64,000 nt of DNA from NCBI GenBank assembly GCA_007115705.1, contig QXEO01000464.1, positions 9,552,719 through 9,616,718 of the forward strand, written 5' to 3'. Made by a program: the position numbers and the translations under genes. The notes under the pieces were generated by a model. The model saw only the letters and a program-made list of their open reading frames with translations. It was not told where the DNA came from and made no database searches. Below are positions 35,337 through 45,413 of this stretch, piece by piece (position 1 is the stretch's first letter; every line of letters starts with the position of its first letter). Source of the stretch: Dactylis glomerata (lineage: Eukaryota > Streptophyta > Magnoliopsida > Poales > Poaceae).

Positions 35337-36477
35337 TAGCCAGGGGTTCCAGAATGGTCAGTACTCCAAGCCTCCAAGGAGATGCAATGCTACAACGGCC
35401 TAGTGGGGTTTGCTTGGCGAGATGCAAAATAGGCATAGATGATTCTGTAGTAGTGTGAGAATGTACTGTCGAAGGTGACAAGAGCTGTATCTGACCAAAA
35501 CAATACAATTATAAAAATGCATCAGTACACCATGGCGCTAACACCAGAGACACGAATCACAGCGCCACAACTGTGCTGAGCGTGGTGCTGACTTTTGTAT
35601 GCTCAATGGCAGAATGGCTGGTGCTGACCAAAATCTTCTGATTTGTAAAGGTTTTGGGATGGCCGGATTGGGTCATTTCTGCTTTAAGTTTGGACAAAGT
35701 TCATTTTACCCTTGATTGTGGACGATGTAAGTGCTGTTTTAAGTTAATGAGACTAGCCATGATGGCCCTTCCCTAAAAAAAGGGTCAGAATTGTATAAAA
35801 AAAACTAATTGCATTTCATTGACCCGCTGATAGTGCTGGCGCTGTCTAGCTATTTGGTTGATTGCTTGCTGCAGGAAGTTACTACCTCCATTAGCCATTT
35901 CATATGATACTAGTTATGATACCAAATGCATAGTATGGTATTTAATATTTTGTAGAATCTCAATGTAATTTGTGGACATGATGTATTAGCCATTAAATTT
36001 AAATTTTCTAGTTCTTCGTGTCATGATACCATATCATATCATATTATGTATCATATTATGATGGGATATTTAATTATGTGTCCGTGGTTCGTTAGTTGTG
36101 CTCAGTTTTCCTCACGCTGTAAACTTTTGCTCAATTTTCCCCACTTCCTTAGTTAGAACTCTAACAAATGCTCATAGCAGACGTTTGCCGTTTTCACCGT
36201 TAGACTCTAACGAGTGGGGCCTGCGTTAGACTCTGCTGACCGTTGCTTGCTGACTGGTGGGACCATTAGACTGTTGACCGTTAGACTCTGACCAGTGGGG
36301 ACCGCTAGGAGACACGTATCAGACAGTTTCTCTGAACTTGAAACAGATTCGATAGCCGCGCCGCCCGCCCGCCCCCTCCGTCGGCGCATCGCCGCGTCCA
36401 CCGCCCCCTCCACCCTAAGCCCTTACTCCGTTCGTCGGTGACGCCGCGTCTCCGCCAGAGCGAACCCACCCGAAGCG
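35337..36477. other. 3' flank of NIP30-family gene and upstream region of MULE gene
   Basis: No gene is supported. The 3' UTR of the NIP30-family gene probably occupies the first few hundred bases. An AT-rich stretch at ~35890-36075 with repeated ATCATAT words looks MITE-like. At 36195-36305 the phrase TTAGACT recurs five times near TGGGRCC words. Then comes a GC-rich leader. Confidence 0.4.
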
Positions 36478-39400
36478 ATGTTGGGTGAGGACGCCCAGAA
36501 GGCCCTCGACCGTGGAGAGGATTGGGTCGAATCCGCGGCAGATAATTCATGGATTACGCCTGGGTAAGCATCATTTCCCCTCGAATTGATGTTCTAACAC
36601 AAATTAGAGGCCGTATTTGACTTCTGTTAGCTAGAATCGTTCGAATTTTGCCGATTTGTACCCGACCTAACTACATCCTTTGTTTGAACAAAATAGGATT
36701 AATCCCGCGCTGGCTTTCCGGCTGGCGATTAGAATGGAAACTAGTGTGCTTTGTGGTACTAAACCGCATGTGATTTCTTCATTTTTCTATCCCAAAGTGG
36801 TAGAAACCAGCATATGTTTCAAAGATTTTTGAGACGTGCTCCGTAACACCTATCCCTGGAGCGATGCCGATGCTGTTGAACTGAGTTATTTCAACAGTGA
36901 CGAGCAAAGATTTCTCCCACTAACTTGTGACGAGCATATGTGATTGCTTTTTTACTCTGAATGCTGGTAGACGATTCGGTAAACTCCAAATCGATGTTGT
37001 TCAGCCACGCGCACAACGGTGAAGGGGAAGGGAGTTCAGACATCATCTGTCTCTGCTAATAGCCAGCACCTCGGCACTCCTTGTAGGTCGACACCAATTA
37101 AATCAAGTGGTTCTGAAAGCCACAACATGCCTCCTGCTAATTGTGTTGCCAATTCAGCTGCTGCTTCTCGTGTTCCTTCTGTAGTCGGTGTAGAGGAAGA
37201 TGCAGAACCTGACGATGAAGTGCTAGCAAATGATGATGAAGACGAGATGATGTACCCTAAATTGGTAGATATAGCCAGTCAGCAAGCAGTGGATGATGAA
37301 TATCCAGAGGAGCCCATCAGCCGAGCAAGGTTTGATGACACTGACGATGAAGAGAAGGAGGAGAACATGGACTACTTAATCAAAGATGAATACGATGGTG
37401 AGGACATGCCATCTATTGTGTGGAATAGGGAAGCACCTGAGCTTAGTGAAGGCACCATTTTCCAATCCATGGTGGACTATCGGAATGCAGTGACAATATG
37501 GTGCATTCTAAGTGATAACACCTATGAGATTAAAAGGAGTGAGCCAGGAAGGTTCACTGTTTTTTGTCCATATGATAGGTGTAGGTGGATGTTGCATGCA
37601 TCTCGTATGGTAAAGAGCAAATTGATTCAGGTAATCCAATTTCAGTGAGTAATTTAGTTTCAGATCATTGAGTACTATTTTGTTTTTGACCCTTTTATTT
37701 TGTTTCAGATAAAGAAAAACCCACACAAGCACACTTGTCCACCTGGAGGGGGAGGGGGGAAGGCCAAAACCAAGCTAGCAAAAACTAGGTGGGTGGCAGA
37801 TGCTATATTGGATTGGCTGAGGGAAGAACCTGGACTTGGTCCAACAGCACTCCATGGGAAGCTTTTTGACAAGTACAAGATAAAAATTCCTTACATGAGA
37901 ATTTTCAATGCTAGGGAAAGGGCTCTTGACAGAATTAATGGTCATTGGAATCAGAGTTTTCAGCTGCTTTACACCTTCAAAGCTGAAGTGGAGATGGCCA
38001 GTCCGGGGAGTGTTGTAGAGATTGACAAGCATACAGTTCAACTCAAAATAAAAGGAAAGTCATTTGAGAAGGAGTGCTTCAGAAGGGCTTTTGTTTATTT
38101 CAAGGCTTGCTGGCAGGGGTTTCTAGATGGTTGCAGGCCCTATTTGGCCATAGATGCTACCCATTTGACTGGAAGATGGAGAGGACAGCTAGTAGCAGCT
38201 TCTGCAATTGATGGACACAACTGGCTATTCCCAGTTGCATTTGGTGTGGTGGAGGCAGAGTCCAAGGAAAGTTGGGTCTGGTTTCTGCAGCAATTGCACA
38301 ACATTATAGGCACACCCCCAGGTTTAGCTATACACACAGATGCTTGCAAGGGTTTAGAGAGTGCAGTAGATATTGTATTCCCTGGAGTGGAGCATAGAGA
38401 TTGTATGGGACACCTAGCGCAGAATTTCAAAAAGAAGTTCCCTGGAAAAGTTTATGTTGAGAACTTATGGCCAACATCATACACATGCAGCCAAAGGAAG
38501 CATGAAAACCATTTGAGAGTGTTGTATGCTCAAAATCCTCTTGTGAAGCAGTACATGAATGCTGCTACTTGGTGGTGCGGTGTTGATGTAGGAGTTTTGT
38601 AGATGACCGCCCAGTTGGAAACCCCAAGAGAAGGTGTGATGAGCACAGCAGCAAGTCTTCCCTTAGTATGAAACCAAGGTTTATCGAACCAGTAGGAGAA
38701 AGAACCAAACTTCAGAAGGTCGATGCACGCTAGCTTCGCGACAGCTCCGGACAATATATGTATGGCGCCTAGTCCAGGGCATAGCTTTGCACCAGCAGGA
38801 GCGTGGAACCTGCACACAACACAACCAAGTACTTTGTCCCAACTTGCAGTGAGGTTATCAATCTCACCGGTTTGCTGTAAACAAAGGATTAAGCGTATCG
38901 AGTGGTAAAAGATAGTAGCTTGCAAGAATGTAAATAAAACAAGTAAAAGGTAAAAGGTAATAGCAATGTAAAAGAATGGACCGGGGTCCACAGTTCACTA
39001 GTGGTGTCTCTCCATAAGATAAATAACATGCTGGGTAAATAAATTATAGTTGGGCAATTGATAGAATAAATCAAACGTACAAATGTCATGAGGATCACTA
39101 TGAGATTCACTTGGGCATTACAACATAATACATAGAACGTAATCCAACTGCATCTATGAATAATAATCCACCCTCCGGATGTCATCCGAGCAAACATTGG
39201 GTATTAAGTTGCAAGCAACAGATTATCGCCTTAAGCAAAGTGTGTAATGTAAACAATACAAATGTCCTTGAACACAAGATTGTTGTTTTCTCCCTAGCAG
39301 CAACATCACATCTACAACCTTTGAGGTTTCTGTCGCTCCCCCAGATTACTAGAGGCATGAACCCACTATCAAGCATAAATACTCCCTCTTGGAGTCACTA

Positions 39401-40619
39401 CCATCTACTCGGCCAAGATATCTACTAGCAACGGAGAGCATGCGAGATCATAAACAACATAGAGATAACATAAAGATGATAAATAAGTAATTCAACTTGA
39501 CAAAGTACCAATATTCATCGGATCCCAACAAACACAACATGTAGAATTACACAACGATGATCTTGATCATGATAGGCAGCTCACAAGATCTAAACATGAA
39601 GCACATGGAGAAGATGACAACCATCTAGCTACTACTATGGACCCGTAGTCCAAGGTAGACTACTCACACATCACTTCGGAGGCGGCCATGGTGATAAAGA
39701 AGGCCTCCGGCGGTGATTCCCCTCTCCGGCAGGGTGCCGAGAAGAGCTTCTGGACCCTCCCGATCTAGCATTGACGACGGCGGCGGCTTACAGTAGGTTT
39801 CTTGGAAAATTGATCGGGTACTTTAGGTTTTCCCATCAAGGGGAATATATAGGCGGAAGGGCGGCGTCAGGGAGTGGGCCAAGGGCCCACACCACTGCCT
39901 GGTGCAACCAGGGGGTGGCCCGCGTTGTGGCATGGTGCAGCCGCCCTCTGGTGCCCCTCCGTCTCTCCTTTGGACTCCATGACGCTTCGGGAAAAATAGG
40001 AATTTTGGCTTTTGTTTCGTCCAATCCCGAGAATATTTCCTGTGTAGCTTTTCTGAAACACAAAAACAGCAGAAACAGGGAACTGGCACTGTGGCGTCTC
40101 GTTAATATGTTAGTTCCGGAAAATGCATAAAAACACCATGAAGTGTAACAAAACACAAAGCAAATGGTGTATAAACAAGCATGAAGCATCAAAAATTATA
40201 GATACGTTTGAGACGTATCACTACTCTTTTGTTTGCATTTGTTCTCTTTTTTACCTATGGCTTATAATTTTATTTGACAGCTCTAGGGAGAAAGGGACTA
40301 CAGATGAAGAAACTAAAGTTCAACCATCATCTGAAGGGGAATTTGAAGCCATGCTTTTGATGATTTTCAAGCTATAAGTGAGGAAGAGTAGGGGGTAATA
40401 GTTCCAGTTTTTCCTTTAAAGATTATTAAACCGACAAATGACCTTCATTTGGACATTGGCTCTAGAAGTACTCCATCAGCACCTCCACGGCCACAACCCC
40501 AAGTAAAGAAGAACAAAAGGAGCATCTCAACTAGGGAAACCAGGAGCATCTCAACTAGGGAAACCAGGAGCAAGTCGGTGAAGCCAGCTGCGAACACAAG
40601 GAGCAAGTCCAAGATTTGA
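36478..40619 (+). pseudogene. Mutator-like (MULE) transposase gene, internally deleted
   Basis: A likely first exon is 36478-36563 (MLGEDAQKAL start, GT donor). The main exons are ~37019-37630 and 37709-38569, joined in frame by a 78-bp GT-AG intron; the C-terminal piece is ~40280-40619. An acidic N-terminal region precedes a MuDR DNA-binding-like part (FQSMVDYRNAVTIW, CPYDRCRWMLHASRM). The MULE transposase core follows, with YLAIDATHLTGRW carrying the first catalytic Asp and AIHTDACKGLESAV the second. The chain stops at QYMNAAT and the rest of the core is missing. A solo LTR (38570-40220) sits exactly there, but joining its flanks does not restore the missing part, so a deletion preceded the insertion. 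The tail is Arg/Ser/Lys-rich with an in-frame 24-bp tandem duplication (40518-40565). Terminal inverted repeats were not located. Confidence 0.8.
38570..40220 (-). repeat. Solo LTR of the Athila-like family in the MULE gene
   Basis: 1651 bp in reverse orientation, from TGGTGGTGCGG to GAGACGTATCA, with the 5-bp target duplication CTACT at 38565-38569 and 40221-40225. No internal sequence remains, so the two LTRs of a former element recombined. It is the same family as the LTRs at 11801, 52036, 53737 and 60774. Confidence 0.95.
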
Positions 40620-40750
40620 ATTTGAACTTTGTTGGTGAGTCAATCGCTTAAAACTTGATAGATTTGTATTAAGATGATGTTTGTGTTGAGCTACTGTGAA
40701 AACTTATCAGTTGTAATAATGTTGCTTGTACTTTGGTATCTTATTTCCAT

Positions 40751-40855
40751 CAAATTTGAATTTGAGCCAAAATTTGAATTTCAGCCATAATTTGAATTTG
40801 AGCCAAAATTTTAATGTGAGCCAAAATTTGAATATATGCCAAAGTTGAAGTTGAA
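40751..40855. repeat. Minisatellite, ~19-21 bp unit
   Basis: About five imperfect units of the type AAATTTGAATTTGAGCCAA in a row, just after the MULE stop codon. Confidence 0.75.
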
Positions 40856-40860
40856 CCATC

Positions 40861-42121
40861 ATGTGAGGTCCATTGCTCTTTTCTATGCATTTGATCGAAC
40901 ATTTGAAGTCCAATGTTTGAAGGTGATCAATCCGAATGAAAAATGTGCTAGAAACGAGCTCAAAAGCTAGGGTAAACACCCCTATTTGTAATCAAGTTTT
41001 TTTCAACCTTGTCTGAATGAGGCAAAAATATTCATTAACACATGTTCCATATATATAGGGTAAAAACAAAGTCTCACTATTTATTGAATTAATATTCATA
41101 TTACTACATTTATTTTGAAACAATAAGCTTTTAATTCAAAACGGCCAAATAACATGTTTTAAAAAAGAAAAAGAAAAATTAAGTTCAGATCCTTCTTATT
41201 CACTCCAAAATGAAGCTTTGGTGATTTTTGTGATTTTTTTGAATTTTATCAAAATCTAAACCCTCTCTCACTTCTACGAACTTTGTAAACCTTCGTACGT
41301 GATAGCTCATTTGTGTGGAGCTTTTTTCATGAAAATGACCTAACACCAAGTTTATATATTTTTTCTCATAACCATGTCACATATGACGGCACTTTGCAAA
41401 AAAATTATATTTTTTGTTTTTTTCATTATTTATGCTCATTTGAACTTGATTTCGACGTCTCACTTCTGAAAATGGTATTTCTAAAAAATGACCCTATACC
41501 GAGTTTATATTTTTTTGGGGGAACTATATCTTATAAACTGATGAACTACGCTGGATTTATATTTTTCCAATTTTTTAGTGAGTTATGATCATTTGAAATT
41601 AAGTCAAACCCTAATAACCCCGTTTGTTGACTCAAAACCCCGCAGCATCTCTCCAAACCTTTGCGTCGAATGTCCGCCATCGGATCGTACCATAGCACCA
41701 AACTCCACCTGTCAGATGTGACCTTTTAGAAGGAATTCCACGTGCAGGCATGCGCGCCATCTCCGTGCTGTTGGATCGCACTGACGGTTTCGATCAGGTT
41801 TCAAAGGGCGATCCGCGCACCACTGGTTCTACATCCTGATTGGCCTTCTTGGTATATTTATGATCTGCCCCACTTCACATCTGAAATTGGATTATTCACA
41901 CATGACCACCACATGTCAGTAAAACAAGATGTTGCAAATATTCAAACTGCAAAATATAATGTGCCAAATCGTCAAATCTCCATCTGACAGCCAAAGGCAC
42001 AGAGCAGTCCGTGCTCGCACAGTTGCTTTCCCCATCTTCTTGTGCTTGTTCATCTCCAGTGATTCCTCTGCTTCTTCCTGGCATAGAGCAGCCATTCCTC
42101 TGCTTATTCCTCTCTGACGAT
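40861..42121. other. Intergenic, between MULE remnant and GRF gene
   Basis: No gene is supported. AT-rich, with two related phrases (ACACCAAGTTTATATATTTTT near 41343 and ATACCGAGTTTATATTTTTT near 41495) that may belong to the MULE. From about 41640 it becomes less AT-rich, as expected for the promoter of the next gene. Confidence 0.4.
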
Positions 42122-42695
42122 ATGTCGAGCTTCTCGTCAGCCTCTAGTCCCACCTGGCCGGTGTATGGTCCATTGCCGATGACTCGATGCACTGAGTGCC
42201 CACACATCGCACCACTGAAGCGGTTGACTTCGAAGGAGCTCAAGAATGGGAACTTTGGGCGTGAGTTCGTCAAATGCGAGAGCAAGCCGGAAGGGCAGGT
42301 TAAATCTGAGTTCTTCTCGCATCCTTTATCTCTAATTTCAACAAATTTCTGTCACATCTGGGATTTAGGGTTCATGATTTTGTTTTCAGATCATGAAGAA
42401 ATGCTACCATTTTGAGTGGATGGATGAGTACATCCAGAGGCTTCAAGGGATGGGCTTGCTAGATTGGAAGGGGGACGCAACCCGTGACCTCAGTGCGTCG
42501 GCTTTGGACAATTTGCCCTATGACAGTGTAACTCCGATGGTGGGGGATGCAGAACTGAAGGCGGAATTGAAGAAGATGAACAAGAACTTGAAGCGGATGC
42601 TTGAATTGAAGAAGCAATTTAATCTGATAGCTCTAGGATTCTATGTTGATATACTTGCTCTAGGATTTTTTTACTTGATGGTCAACTCTCCTTAG
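42122..42695 (+). CDS. GRF-type zinc finger protein with C-terminal membrane segment
   Basis: Two exons, 42122-42298 and 42390-42695 (stop TAG), joined by a 91-bp GT-AG intron with phase 0 give 160 residues. I chose the ATG at 42122 because MSSFSSASSP fits the usual Ser-rich start of this grass family; an in-frame ATG at 42011 would add 37 unlikely residues. The GRF zinc finger is complete: C23-x2-C26, G46-R47-x-F49, C52, C64-x2-F67-x-W69. A linker follows, then a Lys-rich coiled-coil-like helix (ELKAELKKMNKNLKRMLELKKQ) and a hydrophobic C-terminal segment of about 20 residues that probably anchors it in a membrane. GRF fingers bind single-stranded nucleic acid in other proteins; the role of this short anchored form is not known. 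No lesion is visible. Confidence 0.85.
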
Positions 42696-43319
42696 AGATG
42701 CTTGTACTGTATTGTTGCTACTGTTTAGCTTAATCCATGTCATGGAACCTTAATGTGATGGATTTCACCGTGTGTATCTCAAATACGAGCGCACAACCTG
42801 CAACTCTCTCGATCTCTGAATATATGTCGTTTAGTGTTAGTTTTTGACACTTTTAGTTTCGACGGAAGACAGCTAACTCGAGTGTTCGAACATACCCTAG
42901 CTCGTCATATGAAAATAAGCAGTATTTTCTCCTCTACTTCGTCAAGCTGAAATTTCGAGTGCTTGAAACTATCTAATCCGATCTCTTCTCTCTCGCACTT
43001 GCCAAATTTTCTCCTCGAGTTCATCAGTTACACTGACTGCAAGAAAAAACCTTGTTTGTGGGCCCAACGAGAATCTATCAGCAATAGGCCCAGAAGTGAT
43101 AAATAAGGCCCAGAAACAAGCAAAGGCTCCCCTATATTTTTGTTTTTGAATGATTGCTTTGTTCATTTTAGTTTCTGATTGTTTTTCTATCTACGATTGC
43201 AAAAGCTTTCATTAATTTGATTTCACCATATGTGCTTTTTAAACGGCATATCTTTTTTTTGCTTCTTCACAAGCTAGTATAGGCCATGTACAATATGTTT
43301 ACAAGGCATACCAAAACGC
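42696..43319. other. Intergenic 3' flank of the GRF gene
   Basis: I see no gene, RNA or clear transposon here. The first ~150 bases are probably 3' UTR. Confidence 0.4.
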
Positions 43320-43599
43320 GGGGAAGACTTGCATAAGATCAAGCTAGTATAGGATCTACATGTTCAAATATTCTCAAAAGAATGACAACATAGATCTATG
43401 CTATATATGCAACACAAAAACAATTGCAGCTTTAAATTTGACTTACAATTAAAGATCCAAAAAAGATAAATTTGGATGTGAATAGTGTAAAAATACTATT
43501 CAGCCAAATCTTCAGATATTTTCGCATTTTCTAAATATGATTTTTGTATCTTGATCTCACGATCCTACCTAATGACTAGATCCTATACAAGCCTTCCCC
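43320..43599. mobile_element. Mutator-type MITE
   Basis: 280 bp. The left end GGGGAAGACTTGCATAAGATC and the reverse complement of the right end GGGGAAGGCTTGTATAGGATC agree at 18 of 21 positions. Flanks at 43310-43319 and 43600-43609 form a 10-bp target duplication with one mismatch (ACCAAAACGC/AACAAAACGC), the size typical of Mutator elements. Confidence 0.72.
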
Positions 43600-43957
43600 A
43601 ACAAAACGCATCATTTTAGTTGAGAAGTTTGGTTAGTTTATACAAAGCGAGTCTAAACTTGGCACAAACAAAATACAAAGAGATCCCAAATACAAATATA
43701 ACAACACATGAATAAAACACACCATTAATATATAACACATAACTTAGATAAATAAAGCTATCGGATACAAGTTCTTACATATAACACAACACAAATAGAT
43801 AATAGATATATGGATCCCTAATAGATAACCTAGATAGAAGGGATTCCTAGATATAACTCCATGGCCACCAACACACACAACAAACTACATAGATCGGGGG
43901 GCAACACCGGCATCTTCACGGCCGTCTTCTTCACCATCATCATCTTTGCCGCTATCT

Positions 43958-44389
43958 TCACATGTACTGCTCCTCCTCGAGGCTGTTCTCGCCGAGGTAG
44001 TATGGGAGGCTGTGCATGCGGTTGGCAGCGGGGAATATGCTTTCGAAGTTGGTGAAGATGTTGTAGGCGGTGAATGCGATGAACTCGCACCCACACCAAA
44101 ACACCTGGTCGAGGAGGTATTACGCATCAAACCTTTTGGTGAAGTGGACGACGAGCCCTACCAGTGGAGCGGTGGCGTGGGGACGCTGTTCCTCGAAGCA
44201 GAACATGGACGGCGAGCCCGACGGGAGGTGGTGAAAGCCTGCACGAAGGAACAGCTCCGCAAGCTCATGAGCATCCCTCCAGCGTGAGATCGCCCACACA
44301 TGGAGTGAGTACTCGACGACGACGTTGGCGGGGTACCGCCTCTCCGACACGGTGGGCGGCACATGGAAAGTCGGCGTGTTGAACTGCAT
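43958..44389 (-). pseudogene. Unrecognised small gene with an in-frame stop
   Basis: A frame starts with ATG at 44389 and runs 89 codons to TAA at 44122-44120. The same frame continues open for another 53 codons to TGA at 43960-43958, so the full product would have been about 142 residues. The protein looks real: VVVEYSLHVWAISRWRD, FEEQRPHATAPLVG, then beyond the stop FWCGCEFIAF and YNIFTNFESIF, an even mix of aromatic and aliphatic residues. A third frame beyond 43960 gives an acidic tail (CEDSGKDDDGEEDG), so a frameshift is also possible. A TATA box lies ~93 bases upstream of the ATG. I do not recognise a domain. It may be a short functional 89-residue protein, a sequencing error, or a recent pseudogene. 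Confidence 0.5.
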
Positions 44390-44481
44390 CTTCGTCTTCT
44401 CATTGCTGATTGTTTGCTTTGGCTTTTGGGGAAGAAGAGAATAGAGGAGGCGCAGATGGAAGAGGCAACGAGAAGGGCGGT

Positions 44482-44488
44482 TTAAATA
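44482..44488 (-). promoter_or_regulatory. TATA box of the unrecognised minus-strand gene
   Basis: TTAAATA on the plus strand gives TATTTAA within GGCTATTTAAACCGCC on the gene's strand, at a distance suited to a 60-base leader. Confidence 0.5.
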
Positions 44489-44636
44489 GCCGGGGGAGAG
44501 GAAGAGGAGACGCAGAAACAGGTTCGTGATGATACGTATCTCTAGCCTACGCTTTTTTGGGCCATTTACACACTGCATCAATGCGTCTATCGATGCATAC
44601 GTGACTCAACGCGTCAAACGAAGCAGTGCGTCTGCG

Positions 44637-45218
44637 TGCATGCTGGCTACAGAGCGTGCGTGCTTGTACTCGATGTGTGAAACGACGCAGCTAGCTAGCC
44701 CGTCTGTGTGCACAGGGGCGGATCTAGCAATATGGCAAGGTTTGGCGGCTGCCATACCTAAAATTTGGCGTTAATACTATGTGTATATATGCTATGCTTC
44801 AAGATTTATCAAATTATCTGCTGCTATGCTACCAGCGATGGCTTGAGGAGAGAAAAACGAAGGAAACTGTATGTACGGTATAGTGAATGTGTCCCGTAAT
44901 GGGCCTAGCCGCCTGGTGATTGTTGGACCTGGTCGCCTGGTGACTGTATGTGCTTCACCGTTAAAATTTTCGATCAATTGTTTATGCATTTCTCATTCAG
45001 TGAGATATTTTTAGTGCAATATTTTATTTGAACACTACAATATTATACTGTGCCCGTTGAATATAAGTTATAATTATGTACTCTAGTCTTGTGTTTTTTT
45101 CTTTTATCAACTCCGCCACACCTCAAATTTATTCCTGCCTCCGCCACTGTGTGTGCATGCTACGGAGTGTGCGTGCTTATACTTGATGTGTGAAACGACA
45201 CAGCTAGCTAGCCCGTCT
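44637..45218. repeat. ~68-bp direct duplication split by a hAT element
   Basis: Copies at 44637-44705 and 45154-45218 share TGCATGCT, GCGTGCTT and the phrase AACGACRCAGCTAGCTAGCCCGTCT. The hAT element inserted at their junction. Confidence 0.8.
44713..45149. mobile_element. Non-autonomous hAT element
   Basis: 437 bp, starting CAGGGGCGGA and ending with the inverse TCCGCCACTG, with the 8-bp target duplication TGTGTGCA at 44705-44712 and 45150-45157. There is no transposase. Confidence 0.9.
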
Positions 45219-45269
45219 ACTCACGACTGAATCAAGCGGAGCTGCAGCAGAGAAGCAATGCGTGCATGC

Positions 45270-45400
45270 TGTTAGGAATATGCAACATAGTATTCCTCAG
45301 GGGCCAAAGGCCTCATATATAGTACATGTACAGGTGTGTAAATATGTAGGAAACCCCCTAACAAGTGGGAAAACTACAATATACAGATATACATCTAACA
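45270..45400 (-). repeat. 3' LTR of the copia element, with polypurine tract
   Basis: 131 bp, TGTTAGGAATATG to CATCTAACA, with matching 6-bp inverted ends TGTTAG/CTAACA. The adjacent 45401-45415 reads GAGTTTGAGGGGGGA on the minus strand, the polypurine tract. Confidence 0.9.
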
Positions 45401-45413
45401 TCCCCCCTCAAAC

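Noticed and set aside
35087..35508. Minus-strand frames over the last exon of the NIP30-family gene
   Set aside because: They are antisense to an exon with clear homology; no independent evidence.
38570..38602. C-terminal residues of the MULE frame beyond 38569
   Set aside because: They are encoded by the inserted LTR, not by the transposase gene.
40707..40979. Minus-strand 90-codon frame with FKFWLKF repeats
   Set aside because: It is a translation of the 19-21-bp minisatellite.
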